A program made the translations under genes and the position numbers. Below the pieces are notes generated by a model, which was given only the letters and a program-made list of their open reading frames with translations, searched no databases and had not been told where the DNA came from. Of a stretch of 64,000 nt of DNA, positions 17,179-26,756 are shown piece by piece; the first letter of the stretch is position 1; every line of letters starts with the position of its first letter. Origin of the DNA: Planctomycetaceae bacterium (GTDB taxonomy: Bacteria > Planctomycetota > Planctomycetia > Pirellulales > Pirellulaceae); contig RECD01000164.1 of the NCBI GenBank assembly GCA_007694185.1, positions 1 to 64,000 on the forward strand, given 5' to 3'.

Positions 17179-18093
17179 ATGTTTCATTTTGACCCCGGCG
17201 GGGCCCTGCTGCGGACCAACCTGCCCTACCCCAAACGCAGCGGCAAGGTTCGTGACGTCTACGACCTGGGTGCCGAATTGCTGATCATCAGCACCGATCG
17301 GATCAGCGCCTTCGACCATGTGCTGCCCAACGGCATCCCGGACAAAGGCCGTGTGTTGACGGCCACCAGCGAGTTCTGGTTCGGGCAACTCCGAGACATC
17401 CGGCACCACTGGATCTCGGGCGACCTTCCCGCCGGGTTGCTGCCCGATTTCATCGATCCCGCCCCTTTGGTTGGCCGCTCGATGTTGGTCCGCAAGGCTG
17501 CCGTGATCCCGTTCGAATGCGTCGTCCGCAGCTACTTGGAGGGGAGCGGCCTGCGGGAGTACCAGGAGACCGGGAAAATCTGTGAGATCTCCCTGCCGGA
17601 CGGCTTGCGGCAGTGCGACCGTTTGCCCGAACCGATCTTCACCCCGGCGACGAAGGCGTCAGAGGGGCACGACATGAACGTCTCGTGGGATCGAATGGCC
17701 GATGATATCGGCGAAACGCTGGCCGGACGTTTACGGGAATTGAGCCTGACGATCTTTGATCAGGCCAGTCGTTACGCCGAGCCCCGCGGGATCTTGATCG
17801 CCGATACCAAGTTCGAATTCGGCCTGATCGACGGCGACGTGATCCTGGTCGATGAGGTGTTGACGCCTGACAGTTCCCGTTTTTGGCCGGCCAATCACTA
17901 CCAGCCCGGTCACCCGCAACCGTCATTTGACAAACAGTTCGTCCGCGAATGGCTGATGGATAGCGATTGGGATCGCGAAAGTTCACCCCCTGTCCTGCCG
18001 ATCGATGTGGTCCTGCGAACGCGGGAAAAGTACCTGGAGGCCTACCAATTGCTCACCGGCCACTCCGTCTCTTCGATTCCGGTCGAGGGGTGA
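17179..18093 (+). CDS. purC: Phosphoribosylaminoimidazole-succinocarboxamide synthase (SAICAR synthetase)
   Basis: PurC joins aspartate to CAIR with ATP in purine synthesis. The 304-residue protein has the expected GKVRDVYD nucleotide-binding start, STDRISAFDHVLPNGIPDKG, ECVVRSYLEGSG, the signature LIADTKFEFG and VDEVLTPDSSRFW. This is the longer SAICAR synthetase form, as in yeast Ade1 and many planctomycetes. It is divergent from the giant acidic membrane protein. No other pur genes are nearby. Confidence 0.95.
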   Translation: MFHFDPGGALLRTNLPYPKRSGKVRDVYDLGAELLIISTDRISAFDHVLPNGIPDKGRVLTATSEFWFGQLRDIRHHWISGDLPAGLLPDFIDPAPLVGRSMLVRKAAVIPFECVVRSYLEGSGLREYQETGKICEISLPDGLRQCDRLPEPIFTPATKASEGHDMNVSWDRMADDIGETLAGRLRELSLTIFDQASRYAEPRGILIADTKFEFGLIDGDVILVDEVLTPDSSRFWPANHYQPGHPQPSFDKQFVREWLMDSDWDRESSPPVLPIDVVLRTREKYLEAYQLLTGHSVSSIPVEG

Positions 18094-18367
18094 TCGCCGG
18101 CTGCCGAAGCCCGCGGCTGAACTCCGGCCGGCCGCAAACCGCTTTGGTTCTCCGCACACGGCTCGGATTCGCCGTTCAAGGAGTCGCTTGCCGGATTCTG
18201 ATTCCGGCCGGCCTGATTTTGGTCTCTCCGCGACCGTGCCGTTGAGGGATCGGAACGGGGGTAGCAATTACAATGGCGGCGGCTGGCACCAGGCCGTCCC
18301 ACTTGGCGGCGGAGTTGGCAGACTCTTTGCCGCCAGCGACGCATTTCGTTTTTCCCCGAGTGTTCTG

Positions 18368-21085
18368 ATGATCGGTCCCAAGCCGTGGTTGGTGATCTGC
18401 TGTTTTCTCGTCTGCTACGGCGGATCATTAGCGCAGCCGTCGGCGATGGCGGCCGGCCCCTTGAGTGTTCTGCCGGACGATTTGCGGATCGCCGGCCTCG
18501 AGTCGCCGGACGATTTTTTTGGCTTCCCGGTCGGTTCTCGGCATCTGCGGCACGACCAGATCGTCAGCTACTTGAAGTATCTCGCTGACCACAGCGACCG
18601 GGTCAGCTTGATCCCCTACGGGAAGACCCATGGCGGACGGCCGTTGATGGTCGCCGCGATCACCTCGGCCGAAAACCACGAGCAACTCGACGCGATCCGA
18701 GGCGCGCATCGGCGGTTGTCATCCGGCCGAACCCGGACCGTGCCAAAGGACGCGCACCTAGTGATGTACTTGGGTTACAACGTTCACGGTGACGAGGCGA
18801 GTGCGGCCAACGCGGCCCCGATCGTCGCCTATCACCTGGCGTCGTCCCGGAGCGAAGAGTTGGTCGGTTGGCTTTGCGATAGCGTCTTTTTGCTCGACCC
18901 GGTGCTCAACCCCGATGGGTTGGATCGGTTCACCAATTGGGTGAACGAAAACCGCGGTCGGTACGCGAACGATGCCGCCGACGATCGCGAGCACAACCAA
19001 CCTTGGCCAGGCGGGCGGACCAATTATTACTGGTTCGATCTCAATCGCGACTGGTTGCCGCTGGTCCACCCCGAGAGCCGCGGGCGAGTCCGGCTGTTCC
19101 ATCAGTGGAAGCCGAACGTGGTGTTGGATTACCACGAGATGTCCGGCAACTCGTCCTACTTTTTCCAACCCGGCGTGCCGGCTCGCAACAACCCGTTGTC
19201 GCCGCCAGAGAACCTTCGCTTGACTCGCGCGTTCGCGGCCGAGCATTCTGCGGCGATGGATGCCGCGGGGGAGCTGTTTTTCACCGAAGAACGCTTCGAC
19301 GATTTCTACATCGGCAAGGGGAGCACCTACCCGGACGTCCATGGTGCGATCGGCATCTTGTTCGAACAGGGCAGCACCCGCGCCTTGCGGCTGACCAACC
19401 AGCGAACCCGCCGCCATTTCCGCGATACGGTCGCGAATCAGGTTCGCACCAGCCTGTCGAGCTTGCGGGCGGCCGCGGCCCATCGCGACGACTTGTTGCG
19501 GCATCAGGTGAACTTTCACGCCGACGCGCTCCAAGCCGGCAAAGACGCCCCCTTGAAAGCCTACGTGCTCGCCGGGACACCGGAACGGATCGCCGCGGCC
19601 CAGGACCTGCTCGCCCGCCATTCGATCCGCTCCCACGCCCCCGCCGGCGAGATCCGGGTCGACGGCGAAACGATTCCCGCCGGCGGTGCTTTGGTCATCC
19701 CGACCGCCCAGCCGGAATACACCTTCATCCGATCGCTGTTCGAGACGCCGCAATCGTTCCCCGAGAACATCTTTTACGACGTCTCGACCTGGCACTTGCC
19801 CTCGGCATTCGGCCTGCGGACCTTGACCTACGAATCGGACATCCCCGACCGCTGGCTGCTCGACGCCACCTGGGCGCGCGGCGCTTCGCCTCCCGACGCC
19901 GTCGAATCGCCAGGTGAGGCGTTCGTGCGCGGCTCCGAAGTCGCCGGATACCTGATCGATCCGACCGAATTGTCCGCCCCGCGGGTAGTTGTGGAACTGC
20001 TGAACCTCGGCGCCGACGTGCGGGTCGCGACCAAGCCGCTGTCGGTCGCGGCATCCCCGCAGTCGCCCGACGAAGACGCGGGACAGCAAGATTTCCCGGT
20101 CGGCACGTTTGTTGTGCCTCGTCAACCGAACGCCGGCCGCTGGGACAGGGTGCTCGATCTGTTGACAGCCGCCGCGGCTCGCGGGGACGTCATCGCGGCG
20201 GCGGCCGAATCGAGCCATACGTTGGCCGGCCCGGACCTCGGCAGCGATTCGCTGACCCGCCTCTCACCGAGCTACCCGCTGTTGATCGTCGGGGAGGGGA
20301 CCACCGCCTTGTCCGCCGGGTCTTTGTGGCATTTTTTGGATGTCCGGATGCGTCATCGGGTGACCTTGGTCGATACCCAGCGACTGAACCGGGTCGTCCT
20401 GTCGGACTACAGCTGCGTCATCCTGCCGGCGGGCGGCTACGGCGGTTGGGGATCAACCGAAGTCGAAACGCTGAAAAACTATGTCCGTGGGGGTGGGACG
20501 GTCATCGCCACGTCCTCCGCGATCCGTTGGTTGTCCCGACAGAAGCTGATCAGCCTGGCGGACGGCGTTACCGACCAGGAATCGCATTCGGCTGGCGACG
20601 AGCCTGCTGATGACTCAGACGCCGACGGCGGACCGACCGAGCGGGGTGACGCTTGGCGGCGGCCGTTCGGTGATGCGGCGGATGCCGCTGCCCTGGAAAC
20701 GATCGCGGGGGCATTCCTGATGACCCAAATCGATCCGACCCACCCATTGACCTACGGATTCCCCGCTGACCAAGTCGCCGTCTTCCGAGATCACACGCGG
20801 CGGTATCCGCTGCCGGCCAACGGTTACCAATTGGCGGCCCGGTACGGCGAAGTGATCTCGGGTTACGTCAGCGACCGCAATCGCAATCGCCTGCGGGGAA
20901 CCGCCGCGGCTTGGGTCGAACCGAGCGGCAACGGACGGTTCATCCTGCTGGTCGATGAGCCGGTTTTTCGAGGCTACGTCCGTTCCTCGGAACGATTCCT
21001 GACCAACGCGATCCTGCTCGGCCCGGGTCTCAAAATCCCTGTCGCGAGCGGCGACGCTCCGGACGCTTCCGACGAAGCGGATTGA
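18368..21085 (+). CDS. Exported M14 family zinc carboxypeptidase-like protein
   Basis: A 905-residue protein whose signal peptide, VICCFLVCYGGSLAQPS, supports the ATG at 18368 over earlier in-frame starts. The M14 domain has the zinc ligands His140 and Glu143 in VHGDEAS and His256 in LDYHEMSG, the substrate-binding FDLNRDW, and the catalytic Glu333 in ILFEQGST. So it should hydrolyse peptides or amidated substrates outside the cytoplasm. The C-terminal half has a class I glutamine amidotransferase-like segment (VVLSDYSCVILPAGGYGGWG, then LKNYVRGGGTVIAT), a common partner of M14 in this group. The 275 bp before the start holds no gene I can support. Confidence 0.85.
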   Translation: MIGPKPWLVICCFLVCYGGSLAQPSAMAAGPLSVLPDDLRIAGLESPDDFFGFPVGSRHLRHDQIVSYLKYLADHSDRVSLIPYGKTHGGRPLMVAAITSAENHEQLDAIRGAHRRLSSGRTRTVPKDAHLVMYLGYNVHGDEASAANAAPIVAYHLASSRSEELVGWLCDSVFLLDPVLNPDGLDRFTNWVNENRGRYANDAADDREHNQPWPGGRTNYYWFDLNRDWLPLVHPESRGRVRLFHQWKPNVVLDYHEMSGNSSYFFQPGVPARNNPLSPPENLRLTRAFAAEHSAAMDAAGELFFTEERFDDFYIGKGSTYPDVHGAIGILFEQGSTRALRLTNQRTRRHFRDTVANQVRTSLSSLRAAAAHRDDLLRHQVNFHADALQAGKDAPLKAYVLAGTPERIAAAQDLLARHSIRSHAPAGEIRVDGETIPAGGALVIPTAQPEYTFIRSLFETPQSFPENIFYDVSTWHLPSAFGLRTLTYESDIPDRWLLDATWARGASPPDAVESPGEAFVRGSEVAGYLIDPTELSAPRVVVELLNLGADVRVATKPLSVAASPQSPDEDAGQQDFPVGTFVVPRQPNAGRWDRVLDLLTAAAARGDVIAAAAESSHTLAGPDLGSDSLTRLSPSYPLLIVGEGTTALSAGSLWHFLDVRMRHRVTLVDTQRLNRVVLSDYSCVILPAGGYGGWGSTEVETLKNYVRGGGTVIATSSAIRWLSRQKLISLADGVTDQESHSAGDEPADDSDADGGPTERGDAWRRPFGDAADAAALETIAGAFLMTQIDPTHPLTYGFPADQVAVFRDHTRRYPLPANGYQLAARYGEVISGYVSDRNRNRLRGTAAAWVEPSGNGRFILLVDEPVFRGYVRSSERFLTNAILLGPGLKIPVASGDAPDASDEAD

Positions 21086-21094
21086 CGATCCGGC

Positions 21095-22435
21095 TCAATC
21101 ACCCGCGCGACGGAGTGACGCGAAAAACGCCTCTGTGTCGTCGATGGCCTCGATCCGGTCTTCGTCGAGTCTCGTCTTGCCGATTCCCATCTTCTGCCGG
21201 TCCGTTCCGCTGATGTATGACATCACCAAAAGCTGCTTTTCCGATAGCGGAAAAATCTCGAACGTCGCCAGCATCGGGTTGAACGTCGCTTTGCCTTTCA
21301 CGTGCAGCCCCTTCAATCCAGCCCGCTCGACTGCGCGGTCTTCCCGGATATCGGTCATCTGGGATTTAAGCAGTTGCAAAAACTGATCGGCCCCCACCGC
21401 CATCGCGCCAGGCGGCAGGTCGACCGTGCCGAGCGAGAACTCCGAGTTCGTCCGCGGATTGATGACGAACTTGGAGAGAGTTTGGCCCTTTTTTTGATCC
21501 GGCACCGTCCTGCCGGGGGCGGTGGCAGTCCATCCGGCCAACTCCATCGACTTCCTCGACTGCGGGAATTGCGTTGCGACGAAGCCGATCATTAGGATCA
21601 CTGCCACGAGTCCGACGCCGGCTCCGAGCAACAAGCCGAGACCGATCAGGATCTTCAGCGGGGCGCCTTTCAGCTTCCCGCCCGATCCGCCTGCTGCTCT
21701 TCCGCCTCCGGCCAAACCAACCGCAGGTTGCGGGAAACTGCCGAAGCCGCCGGCGGCCGGGGCGGGTGCAAAGGCGGCGTTGCCACCGGGGGAAGCGGCG
21801 AAGGGGTCGGGAAATCCGTCCGGCGACGAGCCGCCCTGGCCGGACGACGTCGGCAGATCGTTCCAATCGAACGGGTCGTTCGAGCCGCCTGATGTGGCGG
21901 TCGGTGTGGCGACCGGTTGAGCGGAAGCGGGTGTCCGGGCTGGCGACCGCACGGGGGACGGACGCGCTGCGGCCGAACGCGCGGGCACCCGATTAGCAGC
22001 CGCTGGCGCTGCCGTACCGGCTGGCGGTTTTTGGGTCGGAGCGCCCGGGGAGGCGGAAGATCTCGGTACACCGGCAGCGCTCGGCGCGCCGGCTACGGGG
22101 CGTTGCGGCGGTCGGGCTGCCGGTCCCGCCGCCGGACGGGTTGTCGGAATCGAGCCGCGAGTGGGCTGCGACGTGGCCGGGCGGCCGGCAGGGGCTGGCA
22201 ACGAATTTGCACGAGGGCTGGGTGTTGACGATCTTGCCGCGGGAGAATTAGCCGCGGGGGCCGCCGCTCGCCCCGATTCAATCGGTCCCGTTTGGGCGGG
22301 GGCATCGTTCCAACTGGGTGTTTTGACTCGCATCCGACGTTGGCAATTCGGGCAACGAATCTCTGATTCAGCCGCCTTGGGCGTGAACCGCATCGCGGTT
22401 CCACAATCCGGACACTTGACTTGTAGGACCGGCAT
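21095..22435 (-). CDS. Zinc-ribbon, Pro/Ala-rich single-pass membrane protein
   Basis: The 446-residue protein begins with a zinc ribbon, KCPDCG and RCPNCQ (Cys8, Cys11, Cys28, Cys31). A long Pro/Ala/Ser-rich linker (about 45-250) follows, then one transmembrane helix, LKILIGLGLLLGAGVGLVAVILMIGF, and a compact C-terminal domain of about 150 residues containing NSEFSLGTVDLPPGAMAV. Zinc ribbon plus disordered linker plus membrane helix is a recurring planctomycete layout with no assigned job. Its 3' end is nine bases from that of the M14 gene. Confidence 0.65.
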   Translation of the reverse strand: MPVLQVKCPDCGTAMRFTPKAAESEIRCPNCQRRMRVKTPSWNDAPAQTGPIESGRAAAPAANSPAARSSTPSPRANSLPAPAGRPATSQPTRGSIPTTRPAAGPAARPPQRPVAGAPSAAGVPRSSASPGAPTQKPPAGTAAPAAANRVPARSAAARPSPVRSPARTPASAQPVATPTATSGGSNDPFDWNDLPTSSGQGGSSPDGFPDPFAASPGGNAAFAPAPAAGGFGSFPQPAVGLAGGGRAAGGSGGKLKGAPLKILIGLGLLLGAGVGLVAVILMIGFVATQFPQSRKSMELAGWTATAPGRTVPDQKKGQTLSKFVINPRTNSEFSLGTVDLPPGAMAVGADQFLQLLKSQMTDIREDRAVERAGLKGLHVKGKATFNPMLATFEIFPLSEKQLLVMSYISGTDRQKMGIGKTRLDEDRIEAIDDTEAFFASLRRAGD

Positions 22436-22856
22436 CGGAAGTTACCATCTGACAAGGTGTAGGAGCGATGGTGAGCCTGGCACGCCCGTTCTCTCCCTGG
22501 CTCGGTATTTTAGGGGAAAATGCGGGCATTCGCGTCGACTCGCGTAGTCTATCGACTGATCGCGCGATTTCTAGCGACGTGGTCGAAATTTGAGCCAATT
22601 TGTCAAACAAAGGCCGGCGGGTCCGTTCAGCCCTCACGGGCCGAGTGACGGGTCGGCGGTCTAAATGAACCGTCCGTCGCGGTCAGTCGGCCGCCCGATC
22701 CGATTGTGGTTGTGGTTCGGTTCGCATTCGCCTTGCGATCGCTGCCGATCAGCGGCTATGAACAAAGTTTCTAGTTAGCCCCGGTTGACCGCGAGCTGGT
22801 TCGCGGGTCGCGGTGGAGGGCCGTTGGCGAGGGTGCACAGAGGATTGCGGGTTCAA
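22436..22856. other. Divergent intergenic region, 421 bp
   Basis: It lies between two genes transcribed away from each other, so it should hold promoters for both. I cannot point to convincing -35/-10 pairs or operators. A TTG-started extension of the PPIase frame to 22785 lacks signal-peptide character and was not accepted. Confidence 0.4.
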
Positions 22857-24074
22857 ATGCGTCAATTCAGTCGATCGATCTCGCTGGGCGTCTTGATCGG
22901 GCTGTCCGTCTGGGCGGTAACCGTTTTCGATCGGGCGGACGCGCAGGGGCCGGGCGGTCGTCCCGGCCGAATGGCTCCCGGCAGTAGTGGTCCGGGGCCA
23001 TCCCCCGAGATGTTGGCGGAACTGCTGAGGGTGCAGATTCCTGACGATCCGGCGGCGGTGGTGGCAGTGATCGGTAGCTCGTTCGTGCTGGTCGGTGACC
23101 TGATGCCCCGTGTTGAAGCTCGGGTCAATGAGTTGGTTTCGAAAGCCCCCACCCCCCCGTCCGAGGAGGAATTGCAATACATCCGGGCGAGCATCTTTCG
23201 CAGCCTGTTGAACCAATCGATCCAACTCAAGGTGCTGCGGGAATCCTTTCTGTTGTCTCAGGTCGGCACGCAAGCCGCAGACAAGCGGCAGGAAGCCGAA
23301 CGGAAGATGCGCGCCAAAGCGATTCAGATTTTTCAGGAGCAAGAACTGCCGACACTCTACAAGCGATTCGGGGTCTACACGGCATCGGAGGTCGACGAAA
23401 AATTGCGAGAACAAGGGAGTTCTTTCGAATCGAATCGGCTCGACTTCATCGACCAGGTTCTGGCACACCTCTATCGCAGCGACGTGATCCCGAAAGATCC
23501 GCCGATCCCGATGGTCGAGATCCGGAACTACTACGAGGATCACCTGGACGACTACCGGTACCCTGAGCAAGCGAAATGGGAGCAGTTGACCGCCAGTTTC
23601 AGCCGCTGTGGAAGTCGCGACGCGGCGATGCAATTGATCACGGAAATGGGCCGCGAGGCCTACTTCGGAGGCAGCATGCAGGCGGTCGCTCGGGCGAAAT
23701 CGCAAGAGCCGCTCGCCGCCAAAGGTGGCGTCCGAGACTGGACCGCCCGCGGGTCGCTGTCATCAACCATTTTGGAGAACCAGGTATTCGGTCTGCCGGT
23801 CGGTTTGATGAGCGAGGTGATCGAGGATCAGGTCGGGCTGCACATCGTGCGGGTGTTGGATCGTCGAGCCGCGGGTGCCCGCTCGATCAGCGAAGTGCAG
23901 GAAGACATCCGCAGCGTTCTGAAGGAGCAGAAAATCGAAGAGGCGATTCGGAGAGAAACGGCCCTGATGACCCGGCGGGTCGCGGTTTGGTCGGTCTTCC
24001 CCGATGACACACCGGGCGCCAAGCCCTTGTCGGTCACTCAAGTCGCCGGCAACCTACCGGCCGACGTCAGATAA
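22857..24074 (+). CDS. Exported peptidylprolyl isomerase, SurA/PpiC-like
   Basis: The ATG at 22857 gives 405 residues starting with a signal peptide, [18 protein letters not shown], cleaved near ADAQ. A Pro/Gly-rich stretch follows, then a SurA-like helical chaperone domain (about 50-250) and a parvulin domain near 230-360: [39 protein letters not shown]. The signature VGLHIVRV replaces the usual GYHIIKV. It should help fold exported proteins. The last 37 bp overlap the convergent cysC. Confidence 0.75.
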   Translation: MRQFSRSISLGVLIGLSVWAVTVFDRADAQGPGGRPGRMAPGSSGPGPSPEMLAELLRVQIPDDPAAVVAVIGSSFVLVGDLMPRVEARVNELVSKAPTPPSEEELQYIRASIFRSLLNQSIQLKVLRESFLLSQVGTQAADKRQEAERKMRAKAIQIFQEQELPTLYKRFGVYTASEVDEKLREQGSSFESNRLDFIDQVLAHLYRSDVIPKDPPIPMVEIRNYYEDHLDDYRYPEQAKWEQLTASFSRCGSRDAAMQLITEMGREAYFGGSMQAVARAKSQEPLAAKGGVRDWTARGSLSSTILENQVFGLPVGLMSEVIEDQVGLHIVRVLDRRAAGARSISEVQEDIRSVLKEQKIEEAIRRETALMTRRVAVWSVFPDDTPGAKPLSVTQVAGNLPADVR

Positions 24075-24712
24075 CTCACAATCCGATCGACGGCGGCCTC
24101 CACCGGCAGCGAATCGTCGTTCGGCAAATGGATCTCGGGGGATCGGGGGGGCTCATAGGGGTCGCTGATCCCGGTGAAGTGTTTGATCTCACCCGCCCGA
24201 GCCTTCTTGTAAAGCCCCTTCGAGTCACGGCGTTCACAAACTTCTAACGGCGTGTCGACAAAGACTTCGACGAAGTCGCCGACGGTTCCAGCCCGTTCGA
24301 TCAGGCCCCGTGCCCGCCGACGGTCATCCCGATAAGGGCTGACGAAGGCGGTGACCGTGATGATTCCGGCCGAGACGAACAATTGGCCCACGGCGGCGAT
24401 CCGCCGGATGTTTTCTTGACGATCGTCGGCGGAAAAACCGAGCCCGAAGCGGTTGGCGGAAGCCTCGCCCTGTTCGGTCATCAGCCGTTCGGGAGGCGCG
24501 CACAAGCCGTGCCGCACGTTGTCCCCGTCCAGGACCATGGTGGCGCGGCCGCTGTCGTGCAATCGCTTTTCCAATTCGTTCGCGATCGTGCTTTTCCCGC
24601 AACCGCTGAGCCCGGTCAACCAGACGACCGTACCGCGCTGGCCCAACAACGCCTCCCGCTCCTCGCGGGTCACGCTGCTGGGATGCCAAACGATGTTTTG
24701 CGACAGGCTCAT
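24038..24712 (-). CDS. cysC: Adenylyl-sulfate (APS) kinase
   Basis: CysC phosphorylates APS to PAPS, the activated sulfate used for sulfation or assimilation. The 224 residues contain the P-loop GLSGCGKST, the APS-binding [46 protein letters not shown] and [17 protein letters not shown], all in order. It stands alone: there is no sulfurylase (cysD/N/sat) next to it. The 3' end overlaps the PPIase gene on the other strand. Confidence 0.95.
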   Translation of the reverse strand: MSLSQNIVWHPSSVTREEREALLGQRGTVVWLTGLSGCGKSTIANELEKRLHDSGRATMVLDGDNVRHGLCAPPERLMTEQGEASANRFGLGFSADDRQENIRRIAAVGQLFVSAGIITVTAFVSPYRDDRRRARGLIERAGTVGDFVEVFVDTPLEVCERRDSKGLYKKARAGEIKHFTGISDPYEPPRSPEIHLPNDDSLPVEAAVDRIVSYLTSAGRLPAT

Positions 24713-24938
24713 GCTAGGATCGTGAGTGACGAGGGGACGGGCCGCGCGGCCGGGCCGGCGAAACGCCCGAAGTTTAGGCTATCGGCGACCGCAAAAAAAC
24801 AGCCCCCGACTCTTCGGACCTGCGTATCTGGGTTAAGATGTCGCGTCCCGTGGGATTCCGCCCGCAGCCACACCGATTTCCATCCCGTTCCCGTTTACCC
24901 GTCTCCTCGGATCCTCGAGAGCGGCTGAAGGCCTGTTG

Positions 24939-26756
24939 GTGACGTACCTGCTGGTTCGATCCGGTCCCGATTTGGGACGCCAGTTTCCCCTCGACCCTTC
25001 ACGGCCGCTGCACGTCGGCCGTGGGGATAGTTGTGAAATCAAGCTGACCGATCCGATCAGCAGTCGGTTCCATGCCGTCATCTATTTCGAGGGCGAGCAT
25101 TGGCAGTTGCGTGATACGGGAAGTCGCAACGGGACGCTCGTCAACAACCAACGCACCGACCACGCCATGCTGATCGACCAGACCTTGATCCAGGTCGGCG
25201 GCACCGAGTTGCAATTGGTCGAAGTTCCGGCGGATGAGGGGCCGCCGGCCAACACGGCGACAATCATCCTCGACCGCCCGATCGACTCCCCGCTCGATTT
25301 GGCAAATCATTTCCAAGCCCTGGAAGCGCTGCGCAGCAATGCCTTCGTCGGCCGCTTACTCGACCTGTACCAGCTCAGCATCAACCTGCTGCGGTCTCAC
25401 CGCGTGGGCGACGTCTACCAGTTGGCGATCGAGTTGCTGCAAAAGCGGACCGATGCGGATGTCGTGGGGTTTTCGGTCGATGCCGGCAACGGTCGGCTGA
25501 CTCCCCAACGCTTCGTGCCGGAGTCCGGCGCGGGGACGATGAAGGTCGGCCAGCGGATCGCTCGACGCGTGCTCCGCGAAGGGGAGGCGGTCTGGTTCAG
25601 TGTCTCGGAGGAATCCGCCGACGTCGACAATGCCTGGTCGGATGCGATCTGGGTGCCGTTGACCAACGGCGAGCAGGTGGTCGGGGTGTTGCAGTTGTAC
25701 CACTGTCACGCCCGGTTCAAGCCGGATGACTTCGAGTTGGCGGCGGCCATCGGGCGGTTGTTGGGAGCGGCCATCGATCGTGCCCAGCAGACGGGTAACC
25801 TCGAAGCGGCCCATCGCCGCTTCGCGGATCGGCATGCCGATTCCGGAGCGATCGTAGGCGAAAGCGCCCCGATCCGCAGGCTCAAGGAAAAGATCGTCCG
25901 CATCGGGGGGGCCCAAGGCTCCGTCTTGATCCGTGGCGAAAGCGGGGTCGGCAAAGAATTGGTCGCCCGGGCGTTGCATCAGGCGAGTTCACGTCGTGAC
26001 CGACCGATGCTGGCGGTCAATTGCGCCGCGATCTCACGCGACTTGGTCGAGAGTCAGTTGTTCGGCCACAAGAAAGGTTCCTTTACGGGGGCGGATGCCG
26101 ACCACACCGGTTGGTTCCAACAGGCGCATACCGGGACCCTTTTCCTGGATGAGGTCGGTGAGCTGACGATGGAAGCTCAAGCGAAGCTGTTGCGGATCCT
26201 GGAAGGCCATCCCTTTTTGCCCGTCGGCGGCACCCAACAAATCTTGGTCGACGTTCGCGTGATCGCCGCTACCAACCGGGATCTGGCCGAGTTCGTTCGG
26301 GAACGTCGATTCCGAGAAGACCTGTTCTACCGGCTGAGCGTTTTCGAGTTGCTCGTCCCGCCCCTGCGCGATCGCGAGGAGGATCTGGACCGACTGATCG
26401 ACCACTTTTTCGAGCACTTTCGAGTCGAACACCATCGCACGGGGCTGAGTCTTTCGGAGACGGCCCGGGAGCGTTTGCGACGCTACCCCTGGCCCGGGAA
26501 CGTTCGGCAATTGAGGAACGTGATCGACAGCGCCGTCGTGATGGCCGACGGCCCCGAAATCGTCCCCGCCGACCTGGCCCTTCACGACGCCTCGGCCGAC
26601 GAAATGGAATCGTTGAGGATCGACCACTGGGAACGCCGCCTGATCACGCTCGCGCTCGATCGCACCGACGGCAACGTGCCGGAAGCGGCCGAGTTGTTGG
26701 GGATCAGCCGTGCGACCGCTTATCGCAAGATCGCGGAATATGGCATCCAAAAATGA
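24939..26756 (+). CDS. FHA-GAF-AAA+ sigma54-type transcriptional regulator
   Basis: About 605 residues. An FHA domain (1-95) has GRGDSCEIKL, SRFHA and GSRNGTLVNN, so it should bind phosphothreonine peptides made by Ser/Thr kinases. A GAF-like sensor follows (about 150-285). The AAA+ domain (about 305-530) has Walker A GESGVGKE, Walker B LFLDEVGE and arginine-rich sensor parts, as in sigma54 activators. The sigma54-contact loop reads GSFTGA rather than GAFTGA. A Fis-type helix-turn-helix, NVPEAAELLGISRATAYRKI, ends the protein. I take the GTG at 24939; TTG at 24936 is equally possible. Its stop overlaps the next gene by 17 bp. Confidence 0.9.
   Translation: MTYLLVRSGPDLGRQFPLDPSRPLHVGRGDSCEIKLTDPISSRFHAVIYFEGEHWQLRDTGSRNGTLVNNQRTDHAMLIDQTLIQVGGTELQLVEVPADEGPPANTATIILDRPIDSPLDLANHFQALEALRSNAFVGRLLDLYQLSINLLRSHRVGDVYQLAIELLQKRTDADVVGFSVDAGNGRLTPQRFVPESGAGTMKVGQRIARRVLREGEAVWFSVSEESADVDNAWSDAIWVPLTNGEQVVGVLQLYHCHARFKPDDFELAAAIGRLLGAAIDRAQQTGNLEAAHRRFADRHADSGAIVGESAPIRRLKEKIVRIGGAQGSVLIRGESGVGKELVARALHQASSRRDRPMLAVNCAAISRDLVESQLFGHKKGSFTGADADHTGWFQQAHTGTLFLDEVGELTMEAQAKLLRILEGHPFLPVGGTQQILVDVRVIAATNRDLAEFVRERRFREDLFYRLSVFELLVPPLRDREEDLDRLIDHFFEHFRVEHHRTGLSLSETARERLRRYPWPGNVRQLRNVIDSAVVMADGPEIVPADLALHDASADEMESLRIDHWERRLITLALDRTDGNVPEAAELLGISRATAYRKIAEYGIQK

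Noticed and set aside
18758-20218. A 486-codon ORF antisense to the M14 peptidase
   Set aside because: Arg/Gly/Gln/Val-rich without any motif, and the opposite strand has all M14 zinc and catalytic residues. It is a GC shadow.
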